55,822 nt of DNA from IMG/VR virus record IMGVR_UViG_3300047095_000877, positions 1 through 55,822 of that record. The stretch is one strand, 5' to 3'. The notes below the pieces were generated by a model. It was not told the DNA's origin, searched no databases, and saw only the letters and a program-made list of their open reading frames with translations. Below, piece by piece: positions 13,478-20,577 of the stretch; positions within the stretch are counted from its first letter, which is position 1; each line of letters opens with the position of its first letter. The DNA comes from a virus. Made by a program: the position numbers and the translations under genes.

Positions 13478-14205
13478 GGGGCCAGGCGGGCTTTGTGCAG
13501 CCTAGTGCGCTCGTACCAGGCGGCGATTTCCGGTGTCCACCGGTGGATTACTGGCCACATCAGATCGCACATGGCCTGGATCTCAGGCTGTGCATCAGCC
13601 TTGGAGCGCAGATCCATGAAGTGGAGCGCCGAGCGCAGGTTGAAGGTGACGACGAAGTTTTGGCGGAAGTCGAAGGGGATCATGCCGCGAGCGTGTTCTT
13701 CGGCCCAGCCGACCCTCAGGCGGTTCCAGTAAACCTGTGCGGCGCCGAAACACATTTCAAGGTCGGCTTCTCGTTGAGACTCCGTGTAGATGTACTTTTT
13801 ACCCTGCCTATCACGGTACTCGCCCAGCGGGCGCAAATAGAACACGTCCTCAACATCAGCTTTGCCTTCTGCCACCTTGCAAATCCGCTTGCCGGTGTAG
13901 CGCATCGACTGCACGTCAAAGCTGATACCCACGCGATGCGTGCGTGCCTGCTGCATCACCGAATGCGGAAAGCCTGCGACGCCCAGTGTGATGCTCGGGT
14001 GCTCGAGCGGGCCGTAGTGGCCGCGCTCACCGGCTAGCAGGTGCTTCACCACCAGCCGGCCAGCCTCCTGGTCTTCCGGAGCAACGCAATCAAGCACCGA
14101 GCCCTCGTAGTAGTCCTGGTGCATAGCCTGCCAGACGAGCTGCTCGGGCGCCATCGTCCAGTTGAGGGCATCGACGCGGAAACGGGAGTCAATCAGGCTT
14201 CCCAT
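13474..14205 (-). CDS. thyX: Flavin-dependent thymidylate synthase
   Basis: A 243-residue ThyX, which makes dTMP from dUMP with methylene-tetrahydrofolate and FADH2. The signature motif reads RTHRVGISFDVQSMRY, a T replacing the usual H in RHRxxS; I recall this variant from cyanobacterial ThyX proteins. EHPSITL and FDFRQNFVVTFNLRSALHFM are also ThyX-like. The start at 14205 gives a 13-nt overlap with the dCTP deaminase gene. With that gene it makes the dUMP-to-dTMP route. Confidence 0.93.
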   Translation of the reverse strand: MGSLIDSRFRVDALNWTMAPEQLVWQAMHQDYYEGSVLDCVAPEDQEAGRLVVKHLLAGERGHYGPLEHPSITLGVAGFPHSVMQQARTHRVGISFDVQSMRYTGKRICKVAEGKADVEDVFYLRPLGEYRDRQGKKYIYTESQREADLEMCFGAAQVYWNRLRVGWAEEHARGMIPFDFRQNFVVTFNLRSALHFMDLRSKADAQPEIQAMCDLMWPVIHRWTPEIAAWYERTRLHKARLAP

Positions 14206-14711
14206 GACGGCATCACGCGGGGCTGCAGGTTGTAGTGTCCTTTTTCGGCGTAGGAGATGTCCGGGATCCCTGCCGTCAGCATGAAGACCATCTGACCGAT
14301 CTTCTTGCCGGGCCACAGCTTGAGCGGCCGCAACTGCCGGGCGTTGGTGAGCTCCAGCGTCAGCTTGGAGCCGTTCCATTGCGGGTCGGCGAAGCCGGCG
14401 TGGCTGTGCTCCAGACCTTCGCGAGCGCGACTCGACTTGAGAAAGAAGAACCCTGCCACATCGTTGGGCATGTTGAACGTCTCCCAGGTCTCCGCAAGGA
14501 TCCACTGGCCGGGCTTCAGCAGGCAGGGGTTGTCCTCATCGCAGTCGCTGATGTCGACGCGGATCAGCTCATCGCTGGTGGCGCTCTCGATCATGATCTC
14601 GTTGCCCAGCAGCAGGTCGTAACTGGCCGGGTTGAGCTGGTCGAGGTCGAACGGGACGATCATCCGCTCTTCTTCGCAGAAGCGCTTGATTTCGAGGTCG
14701 TGAAGGATCAT
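14193..14711 (-). CDS. dcd: dCTP deaminase / dUTPase family enzyme
   Basis: A 172-residue trimeric dUTPase-fold enzyme, probably a dCTP deaminase producing dUTP (or dUMP if bifunctional). PASYDLLLGNEI is the N-terminal signature. KSSRAREGLEHSHAGFADP and LTLELTNARQLRPLKL hold the expected conserved Arg and catalytic Glu (LEL). PGKKIGQMVF follows. It feeds ThyX, encoded immediately downstream with a short overlap. Deaminase versus dUTPase activity cannot be settled by eye. Confidence 0.85.
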   Translation of the reverse strand: MILHDLEIKRFCEEERMIVPFDLDQLNPASYDLLLGNEIMIESATSDELIRVDISDCDEDNPCLLKPGQWILAETWETFNMPNDVAGFFFLKSSRAREGLEHSHAGFADPQWNGSKLTLELTNARQLRPLKLWPGKKIGQMVFMLTAGIPDISYAEKGHYNLQPRVMPSWEA

Positions 14712-14777
14712 GCGGGTCGCGGGTGATGCCCCAAGATACCGGCCGCCGGGCCCGAGTCTCGATTCAGTCGCAAAACG

Positions 14778-15953
14778 TCACTTTGAGACCAGTACGGCCC
14801 AGCCAGTGCCGGGGCCTTCGATTTCCCACCGGCGCAGCCAGTTCTTGCGGCTGTAACCGATGCCGGCGCCGTTGGCGTTGAGGTAGCCGCCGTTCAGCAG
14901 ATCGCATTCGCCGTAGGGGTCGTTGTGAACGATCTGCGTCGGGTTGAAACCGATCGCCACGGTCCAGTGGCCGCCACCGGTAGGCGCTGCGGCTGTGCCA
15001 TGGTGCAGCCAGCCAACAGCGATGGGCCGGCCGGCTTGGATCTCAGCCTCGAGCTGGGCGATCGAGCACTTCTGAGTGAAACGCGCATTGAGCCCCAGCG
15101 ACTGCAGTGTCTTCACCTGCGCAATGGGCTCGGTGGTGTCGCCGTATTTCGCACGAGCAGCGTTGTACTCGTCGTCGGTTTTGACCTTGCCATAAAAGGC
15201 GGCGATCATTGCGCAGCTCGACGAGAAGCACTCGCGGTAACCCTGGCCGGACTTGTTGTCGCGCTGGCTGAAGTAGGGCACGCCGAGACGCACCGGCTCC
15301 TCCGGCATCTCGTCCATGTCCTGAAGCCAGAGATCGCCTTCGGCCTTGCGGCGGCGCTTCAGGCCGGCTTCAACGCTGGTGCCGGGATTGCGGTAGAGCA
15401 ACATCGCTGCGGGCACATCCTTCCAGCGCTTGTCGCGCAATGCACCGCTGATGGTTTTGAAGCCCTCGGTGCCGTAGAAGCCTGAGCCAAGGTTGTAGGC
15501 AAAGGAGATCAGCGCGGACTTCTGACAGTCGCCCATCTCCTTCCAGAAGGGGACGGTGGTGCCCAGCTTGGCGGCAATGCGATCGACCTCCTGGCGCAGG
15601 AGCATGTCGGCCTCGATCGCGTTGATCTTGTCGCCCTTCTGCACCTTGCGCCCGTCGTTGTAGCGGGTGGTGCCGTAGCCGATCGTGGCCACGTTCCAGC
15701 CGTGCAGCGGATCTGGGTACGCCTCGAGGTGACAGCCCTCGAATGACTTGATGATGGCAAGCGCCGGAGCCAGGTCAGCCTGCTTGCCGTCTTGGCTCCA
15801 CGTAGCAAACCACGGCCTATCGCGACGCATCGCGGCGGCGTAGCCGTTTTCGCGCAAGTCGTTCTGCAGCTCTACGACGGCCGCCGCCTGATGGGGCAGG
15901 GCTTTGTAGTAGCGGAACAGCTGCTCGAGACTGATCGGGGCGGCGTTGCTCAC
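14778..15953 (-). CDS. Bifunctional endolysin: GH24 lysozyme plus C39-like peptidase
   Basis: A 391-residue lysis enzyme with two domains. Residues about 60-205 are a GH24 muramidase with E72, D81 and T90 in the E-D-T triad pattern (FEGCHLEAYPDP, then TIGYGTT). Residues about 220-391 resemble a papain-like C39-type peptidase: catalytic Cys in ECFSSSCAM, His in GGHWTVAIGF, and Asp/Asn in HNDPYGE. It would cut both glycan and peptide parts of the wall. It starts at GTG 15953 just after a tiny membrane gene. No signal peptide is evident, so a holin would be needed. Confidence 0.88.
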   Translation of the reverse strand: MSNAAPISLEQLFRYYKALPHQAAAVVELQNDLRENGYAAAMRRDRPWFATWSQDGKQADLAPALAIIKSFEGCHLEAYPDPLHGWNVATIGYGTTRYNDGRKVQKGDKINAIEADMLLRQEVDRIAAKLGTTVPFWKEMGDCQKSALISFAYNLGSGFYGTEGFKTISGALRDKRWKDVPAAMLLYRNPGTSVEAGLKRRRKAEGDLWLQDMDEMPEEPVRLGVPYFSQRDNKSGQGYRECFSSSCAMIAAFYGKVKTDDEYNAARAKYGDTTEPIAQVKTLQSLGLNARFTQKCSIAQLEAEIQAGRPIAVGWLHHGTAAAPTGGGHWTVAIGFNPTQIVHNDPYGECDLLNGGYLNANGAGIGYSRKNWLRRWEIEGPGTGWAVLVSK

Positions 15954-15959
15954 GGGCGC

Positions 15960-16112
15960 TCAGCGCTTTTTTGGGAATGCAAGGCGCAGGAACTGCAGAA
16001 CGAGCTGAACAACGCTGTTGGCGCGCAGGGGGCTCAGAGCAATGGCTTCAGAGGCTGCCGCGACGACGATCGCAATGATCGCGACGGTGTTGGGATCCAT
16101 GTTGCCGGGCAT
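15960..16112 (-). CDS. Small membrane protein, holin candidate
   Basis: A 50-residue protein with a good Shine-Dalgarno (AGGAGA) 7 nt before the ATG. Residues 10-28 are strongly hydrophobic (VAIIAIVVAAASEAIALSPL), a second weaker hydrophobic segment (VVQLVLQFLRLAF) follows, and the end is basic (PKKR). I recall close relatives in cyanophages. It sits directly before the endolysin, so a holin or lysis-timing role is plausible. Confidence 0.65.
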   Translation of the reverse strand: MPGNMDPNTVAIIAIVVAAASEAIALSPLRANSVVQLVLQFLRLAFPKKR

Positions 16113-16135
16113 GGCAGGTCTCCTTCAGGCTAGCC

Positions 16136-16399
16136 CTATCTGTTGATGACGGCAGTCGTCGGTTTGAGGTTGAGCTGCAGGTGCTGGCCCATGAATGATG
16201 CCAAGGGCGGCAGCACCAAGCTTGCAATGACAGCTACAAGCACCACCTGCGCCATGCGTGTCTCGAGCTTTCCAATGCGCTCAAAGATGTTCTTTTTCTC
16301 GTCGTCGTCTCGTGTTTGGCTCAGCAGGATGGCGTCCATCTTGCCTTGGAGCACACCGAGCTCCCTGTAGATCTCAGCGTGGGATACTTCTCGCTCCAT
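16136..16399 (-). CDS. Coiled-coil membrane protein, lysis accessory candidate
   Basis: An 87-residue protein. Residues about 5-50 form a heptad-like helix (YRELGVLQGKMDAILL, then FERIGKLETRMAQ), followed by a hydrophobic span (VVLVAVIASLVLPPLASFMG). The layout resembles spanin or holin-accessory proteins (DUF1515-like), and it precedes the holin candidate and endolysin. An in-frame TTG at 16417 is an alternative start. The role is inferred from position. Confidence 0.6.
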   Translation of the reverse strand: MEREVSHAEIYRELGVLQGKMDAILLSQTRDDDEKKNIFERIGKLETRMAQVVLVAVIASLVLPPLASFMGQHLQLNLKPTTAVINR

Positions 16400-16423
16400 G
16401 CGCCGCCTTGCAACCAAAGGATC

Positions 16424-16576
16424 CTAACCACCGGGAAGTGTTGGCCCATCGCCGAGAGGATCGGGCCTCCCGGCGAGGATGGCAACAGCGCGCTTGTAGT
16501 ACCAGTTGTCAGTTTTTCCTGCCGCTTCTAGCGCGTCCCTGATCTTGCGCCAGTTTTCGCGGACGGCCGGGTCCAT
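16424..16576 (-). CDS. Small unknown protein
   Basis: A 50-residue protein (DPAVRENWRKIRDALEAAGK, then TDNWYYKRAVAILAGRPDPL). Its ATG overlaps the stop of the upstream basic gene (TAATG). It is helical and soluble, with no recognised motif. The coupling and clean reading frame support translation. Confidence 0.55.
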   Translation of the reverse strand: MDPAVRENWRKIRDALEAAGKTDNWYYKRAVAILAGRPDPLGDGPTLPGG

Positions 16577-16713
16577 TACCGGCCTTGCCCCCTGAGGGGC
16601 TTCTTTCCACGGCGCCGGGGCCGGCTTTGTTGGCCGAACCCCTGGCGGGTGGTCTTGTGTGGGCCGGGCTGGTGCTCGATGCGAGCGGTGCCGGTCTTAC
16701 TCTTGACCGCCAT
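16576..16713 (-). CDS. Short basic protein with RGQGR tail
   Basis: A 45-residue, highly basic protein: MAVKSKTGTARIEHQPG, then KTTRQGFGQQSRPRRRGKK, ending PLRGQGR. I recall small marine-phage proteins with the same RQG-G...RGQG(R/K) ending, and the sequence resembles a ribosomal-protein tail. It may bind RNA or the ribosome. It overlaps the genes on both sides. Function unknown. Confidence 0.6.
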   Translation of the reverse strand: MAVKSKTGTARIEHQPGPHKTTRQGFGQQSRPRRRGKKPLRGQGR

Positions 16714-16867
16714 CGCCTTCTTCGTCAGCGGCCTGCTGCTTGGCGGTCACCTCGATGGCCTCTAAGAAGGCCGACAGTTGCTGGGCAGCGAACTGCTGAA
16801 GGGTGCCGTTGCCGCTGGCGCGTGCAGCAGCGTAAGCGTCGATGAGTTGAACGAGCTGTTCTTTCAT
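16697..16867 (-). CDS. Small helical cyanophage-type protein
   Basis: A 56-residue protein (KEQLVQLIDAYAAARASGNG, then TLQQFAAQQLSAFLEAIEV) with an acidic tail. I recall near relatives in cyanophages. It overlaps the start of the basic RGQGR gene by 17 nt. No enzymatic motif. Function unknown. Confidence 0.6.
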   Translation of the reverse strand: MKEQLVQLIDAYAAARASGNGTLQQFAAQQLSAFLEAIEVTAKQQAADEEGDGGQE

Positions 16868-16892
16868 GTGCGGTCCTTTGGACGGTTGGAGT

Positions 16893-17225
16893 TTAAGCCC
16901 AGGGCAGGCCGCTTGCTTTTTTGGGAGCCTGCTGTTCAGCGATCTGTGACGCGAGGGCGGCCTCGGTGGCTGCGACCTGCTCGGCACCGAGCTTCTCCTT
17001 GACCCAGCCGACCACCTGCTCCTTGCTGAGCTGGTCGAACGGGATGAGGTCGCCTTCGGGACGCTCAAGGCCGACAGAGCCGTAGGCACCGGCAGAGAAC
17101 TCACCAAGGGTGGAGCTGACGGTCCAGTGGGCGGTGTAGACGTAGCCGTCGCTCACCTCACGCTCGAGGTTGGCGATGTCCCAGGTGACGACGGGCTGGG
17201 GTGCGGGGGTGGATTTGGTGGCCAT
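16893..17225 (-). CDS. DUF7936-like small protein, copy A
   Basis: A 110-residue protein, paralogous to the 18253 gene product. Shared blocks are a strand region (TWDIANLEREVSDGYVYTAH), SAGAYGSVGLERPEG, IPFDQLSKEQVVGWVKEKL and an Ala/Gln-rich helical tail. This family is common in cyanophages (DUF7936, as I recall) and has no established function. The gene has a good GAGGAG Shine-Dalgarno. It lies directly downstream of integrase 2, with the second copy on the other side. Confidence 0.7.
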   Translation of the reverse strand: MATKSTPAPQPVVTWDIANLEREVSDGYVYTAHWTVSSTLGEFSAGAYGSVGLERPEGDLIPFDQLSKEQVVGWVKEKLGAEQVAATEAALASQIAEQQAPKKASGLPWA

Positions 17226-17260
17226 GGAATTGCTCCTCTGGGTCACTTTAGTCCCCGAAC

Positions 17261-18154
17261 TCAAAGCTCAGGGATTTCGTATTCCTGCGTGGTGTTGCAG
17301 TAATGCTTAAAGATAACTTCACTTGTGTTTCCTGCCCACGCTGCCACCTGTGGCACCGGAATTCCTGCCTCGATCCAGCGGCTGATCGCCGTGTGGCGAC
17401 AGTCGTACGGCCGATAAAGGTGGGAAATCAGTCCTGCCATGTGTAGCGGAGCAAGCTTCTTGCGAAAGTAGCTCTGAAATGCGAGGCGGTTCCACGGGAA
17501 GACGAACCTGTCCTCACGGGGCAGGTTTTGCAAGATCGCTTTGCACTTGGAGTTCAACGGAACCCACCGCTTCTTGTTGGTTTTCGTGCTTTCCTTCAGG
17601 CCGTGCGTCAGCGTGTAGTTGCGATGCACCAGCACTCGGCCGTCTTGGATGTCGTCCCAGCACATGGCCCGGACCTCGCCAGTGCGCATGGCGGTCTGCA
17701 GCATGAACTCTGCAAATAGCGACCAATCCACTTCGCGGTAGGTGAGCTTTGCAGTCAGTGCTGTGAGCACCAGCGCGATCTCGTGCCGAGGGATCACGGT
17801 GATCTCGCAGCTTTTCTGCGGCGCCTTGGGCATCCTGAAGTTGGCGACCGGGTTGCCGCTGATCAGGCCAACGTCTTCAGCGCACGCCCAGCGGTACATG
17901 CTGCGCACATACATGCACACGCGCCTAGCGGTGAGGATCGGCTTCTGCTGCAGCACCCAGATCAACACCTGCCGCCCTTGGGCAAGGTCTTGGATTGGGC
18001 AGCGCCCCATCCACTTCGTCACCTGCCGGTAGTCGCTAGTGAGGCTGGTGGGGCAGAGCGAGATGCTGCGCTCTTGCAAGAACATCGCCCACACTTCGGA
18101 AACTGTGTGAGCGCAAACGGGCGCAGCGGTCTGCGAGCGATAGGCTTCGGCCAT
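17261..18154 (-). CDS. Tyrosine-type integrase 2
   Basis: A 297-residue tyrosine recombinase, shorter than and unlike integrase 1. An N-terminal SAM-like domain (about 15-100) is followed by the catalytic domain: TAMRTGEVRAMCWDD with the first Arg, KRWVPLN, YDCRHTAISRW with R-H, AGNTSEVIFKHYCN with the nucleophilic Tyr. The usual first His of the HxxR box is Tyr here and the late His/Trp is Asn, yet the pattern fits active integrases known to me from cyanophages. Start at ATG 18154; an in-frame TTG lies at 18163. Confidence 0.87.
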   Translation of the reverse strand: MAEAYRSQTAAPVCAHTVSEVWAMFLQERSISLCPTSLTSDYRQVTKWMGRCPIQDLAQGRQVLIWVLQQKPILTARRVCMYVRSMYRWACAEDVGLISGNPVANFRMPKAPQKSCEITVIPRHEIALVLTALTAKLTYREVDWSLFAEFMLQTAMRTGEVRAMCWDDIQDGRVLVHRNYTLTHGLKESTKTNKKRWVPLNSKCKAILQNLPREDRFVFPWNRLAFQSYFRKKLAPLHMAGLISHLYRPYDCRHTAISRWIEAGIPVPQVAAWAGNTSEVIFKHYCNTTQEYEIPEL

Positions 18155-18252
18155 CGGGTCCAATACAGCTGGATCTGATCACGGGTCAGGCGGGTGCAAC
18201 CGCGCTGGCCCACTCCATGCCTAGCACAACGCTCGCAGCGTAGATACCGCGA

Positions 18253-18576
18253 CTAAGCGGCCTGAGCAGCATTCCAAGGAACACCAGCTGCCTTGCTGGG
18301 TGCGTGTTGCTCATCGAGCTGAGCCTGCAGCGCAGCCTCGATTTCTGCCACCTTCTCGGCGGTCAGCTTCTCTTTGACCCAGCCGACCACCAGCTCTTCG
18401 GTCAGGTCAGCGAAGGGGATCATTTCACCTTCAGGGCGCTCTAGACCAAGCGACCCGTAGGCCCCAGAGTTGTAGGTGCCGTCGTTGGCGTCCACCACAT
18501 AGTGGGCGGTGAACACATAGCCGTCCAGGGTCTCCCTTTCAAGCTGAGAAATCTTCCAGGTGAAGGTGGTGGCCAT
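18253..18576 (-). CDS. DUF7936-like small protein, copy B
   Basis: A 107-residue paralogue of the 16893 gene product: FTWKISQLERETLDGYVFTA, GAYGSLGLERPEGEMIPFAD, LVVGWVKEKLTAEKVAEIEA. The two copies are clearly alike across their length but diverged. It lies upstream of integrase 2, so the integrase is bracketed by the pair. No Shine-Dalgarno is seen before the ATG. A pair of direct repeats (18662-18721) precedes it. Confidence 0.7.
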   Translation of the reverse strand: MATTFTWKISQLERETLDGYVFTAHYVVDANDGTYNSGAYGSLGLERPEGEMIPFADLTEELVVGWVKEKLTAEKVAEIEAALQAQLDEQHAPSKAAGVPWNAAQAA

Positions 18577-18661
18577 GAGTGAAGTGGCGATGGTTCAGGT
18601 TATTGGTTGTGCAACCAGTTGAATAGGCCGGTTGCCCGCCTGGTGACATACGGCTAAGGGT

Positions 18662-18721
18662 GCTGAGCCTTTAATAAGACCGACCCTTATTCACATGCAC
18701 CGCTGAGCCTTTAATAAGACC
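18662..18721. repeat. Two exact 20-bp direct repeats
   Basis: GCTGAGCCTTTAATAAGACC occurs at 18662-18681 and again at 18702-18721, start to start 40 bp, close to four helical turns. They lie in a 160-bp non-coding gap upstream of the DUF7936 copy B and integrase 2 (leftward genes). They could be operator half-sites or recombination sites for integrase 2. Confidence 0.7.
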
Positions 18722-18739
18722 CAGCAGTGACGTGGACTG

Positions 18740-18889
18740 CTAGCTGTCAGCAAGACGCTGCAAGCCTTCGCTGTTGTTGGCGTGCAAGGAATCCAGGGCT
18801 GCAATAGCTCCAGCTTCGCCAACATCATCCTGATTGCTCAGGTCAAGGCTGGCTTCGCAGTAGTCCTCGTAGGCAGTGGTGTCAGACAT
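18740..18889 (-). CDS. Small acidic protein
   Basis: A 49-residue, acidic, helical protein (SDTTAYEDYCEASLDLSNQD, then DVGEAGAIAALDSLHANNSE). It lies between the HNH gene and the direct repeats. The clean frame and its place between leftward genes support it, but it has no recognisable motif. Confidence 0.5.
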   Translation of the reverse strand: MSDTTAYEDYCEASLDLSNQDDVGEAGAIAALDSLHANNSEGLQRLADS

Positions 18890-18907
18890 AGAAGTGAAGG
18901 GGACTCG

Positions 18908-19411
18908 TCACCGTGGCTGGTGACTCTCCATGTAGCGAAGAATTGCCTGCATTTCTTCCAGTGTGGCGTCGTTCTTAAGGAAGTTCGCCCTAGCCGAAAT
19001 GACCATGACGTTGCCTTTGGTGTAGCCACCATTGGAATCAATGCGATCCAACGTCGGTGCGTTCCAGTTGTCTTTCATCGAAACCCTGCCTTGACCGACT
19101 GTTGCTTGAAGCGGGATGCCAAGCACAGGGCACAGTTCAGGAATCACGATGTCGTCAACGGTCAAGTCGCAGTCAAGCCCTCGATCCTTGGCTCTGTTGT
19201 TTGCGTTGTACAACAGCTTTTTGCGTGGGTCAATCTTGATGTATTCCTTGTTGCGGCATTCCTTGCAACGTGCGCTGCGACGATTGCCGTCTGGACCCAC
19301 GCGGTATGCGCCTGCATGCTTATCTGGCCAGAAGCTGTCAAACGGTAAAAACTGCTGACAGCCACAGCACCAGAGTTCGCTTGGATCAGGCGATTTAACT
19401 GGCGCAGGCAT
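18908..19411 (-). CDS. HNH endonuclease (cyanophage/T7-type)
   Basis: A 167-residue nuclease. Cys pairs near the start (CCGCQQFLPFD, ARCKECRN) may bind zinc. CPVLGIPLQ is followed by TLDRIDSNGGYTKGNVMVIS, ARANFLKNDATLEEM, the usual ending of this HNH family, with the D-R-I-D and the Asn of the ββα-metal fold. Probably a homing endonuclease inserted between the tail-fibre genes and the integrase 2 block. Its start overlaps the fibre gene stop (TGATG). Confidence 0.82.
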   Translation of the reverse strand: MPAPVKSPDPSELWCCGCQQFLPFDSFWPDKHAGAYRVGPDGNRRSARCKECRNKEYIKIDPRKKLLYNANNRAKDRGLDCDLTVDDIVIPELCPVLGIPLQATVGQGRVSMKDNWNAPTLDRIDSNGGYTKGNVMVISARANFLKNDATLEEMQAILRYMESHQPR

Positions 19412-20532
19412 CAGGTGTAGACGATCATCAAGGTGCCATCCGACTTGCGATAAACGTCACCGTCTACCAATCCACCGGCTTTGGCTGCTGTGTTGTCAGC
19501 ATAAGTGGGCGTGTTGGCAAAATTAAGGATGCGGGAGTTCTTGATCCGCATCGCTTCGGTAGGTGATGACGCCCCATCAGCAGTAACGGAGAACACTAGG
19601 CGGCCTGGGTAGCTAGATCCAGCAGTCCAAGTCCCTCCATCCCTTTGTGCCTGTATCCACGCAGCATTTACATGCGTGGCATCGCCAAACATGATATAGC
19701 CGAGGTCTTCTGTTGAAGTTGGTCCATTTGTAGTTGTGCAGCAACGCAACACACCAGGACCAGTGGTACCGCTGTATCCTTGGAGAAGGAGTGTTGTATT
19801 GCTAGACGTGGAAGACGTACCAACTAAGAGGCGTCCGCTGGAGTCGATGCGGGCGCGTTCTGTGACGCCCGTAATGAACTGAAGATTTCCTTGATAACTA
19901 CTAATTTCAGCGGAATAATTATTGCTTTCTGCCCTAAACTGGAGTCCGGTAGTTGCAGAAGTACTCGTTCCGCCGTCAATCTTGATATAGCCAGTGGCAT
20001 TGCCTGTTGCAACGTGAAGTTTGACATCAGGGCTCGTAGTGCCCACCCCTACGCGGCCACTCGCATCAACAAACAACCGCCCAGCGCCATTAGTCGAGAT
20101 GGCTACTTGATCTGCGCCGGGGGAGTAGACGCCAGTATTCGTGTCGCCAGAGAAATACAGCCCCGGCGATCCAGCTGTGCCCGCGATGACGCCAAGCGCG
20201 CCGGTCATCACGTCGCCGCTGGCGTTCACGAACTCGCCGTCCTCGCTGCGCCACGCTGAGCCGTCCCAGATCTTGAAGACGTAGCGGCTGCTGCTCGTGT
20301 CTAGCCACTGCTCACCCACGCTGTTGCCGGCTGTGCCGCCGCTGGCCGGGCTGGCGTTCGGCGCTGTCGTGCCAACATGCACCGGTCCGACCTTCACCAA
20401 GTTGGCGTTGCTGTCCTTAAAGAACAGGCCAGGGCTGCCGCTGGCGGTGTTCATCGCCAGCTGCCCTTCCGACATGTTGCCGGGCACCGGCCGCTTATTT
20501 GCGGTGCTTGAACGCAGGTGTTGCAGTGCCAT
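19411..20532 (-). CDS. Tail fibre / adhesin-like structural protein
   Basis: A 373-residue, Gly/Ser/Thr/Ala-rich beta protein. It has the N-terminal LRSSTANKRPVPGNMSEGQL (a start often seen in fibre proteins that list time steps or features), the GEQWLDTSSSRYVFKIWDGS motif, and GVIAGTAGSPGLYFSGDTNT, DASGRVGVGTTSPDVKLHVA and ARIDSSGRLLVGTSS repeats found in fibre stalks. It probably contacts the host. The C-terminus shows no clear intramolecular chaperone. Confidence 0.8.
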   Translation of the reverse strand: MALQHLRSSTANKRPVPGNMSEGQLAMNTASGSPGLFFKDSNANLVKVGPVHVGTTAPNASPASGGTAGNSVGEQWLDTSSSRYVFKIWDGSAWRSEDGEFVNASGDVMTGALGVIAGTAGSPGLYFSGDTNTGVYSPGADQVAISTNGAGRLFVDASGRVGVGTTSPDVKLHVATGNATGYIKIDGGTSTSATTGLQFRAESNNYSAEISSYQGNLQFITGVTERARIDSSGRLLVGTSSTSSNTTLLLQGYSGTTGPGVLRCCTTTNGPTSTEDLGYIMFGDATHVNAAWIQAQRDGGTWTAGSSYPGRLVFSVTADGASSPTEAMRIKNSRILNFANTPTYADNTAAKAGGLVDGDVYRKSDGTLMIVYT

Positions 20533-20577
20533 TCCTTAACGCCTCCTTGAAGGCCGGAAGTTACCTGTTCAGGCTAC

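Noticed and set aside
14712-14777. GC-rich stretch before the endolysin stop as a terminator
   Set aside because: The dyad is short and no T-run follows.
18206-18214. GGCCCACTC near integrase 2 matching the tRNA-Lys 3' region
   Set aside because: Only nine bases are shared, which is expected by chance.
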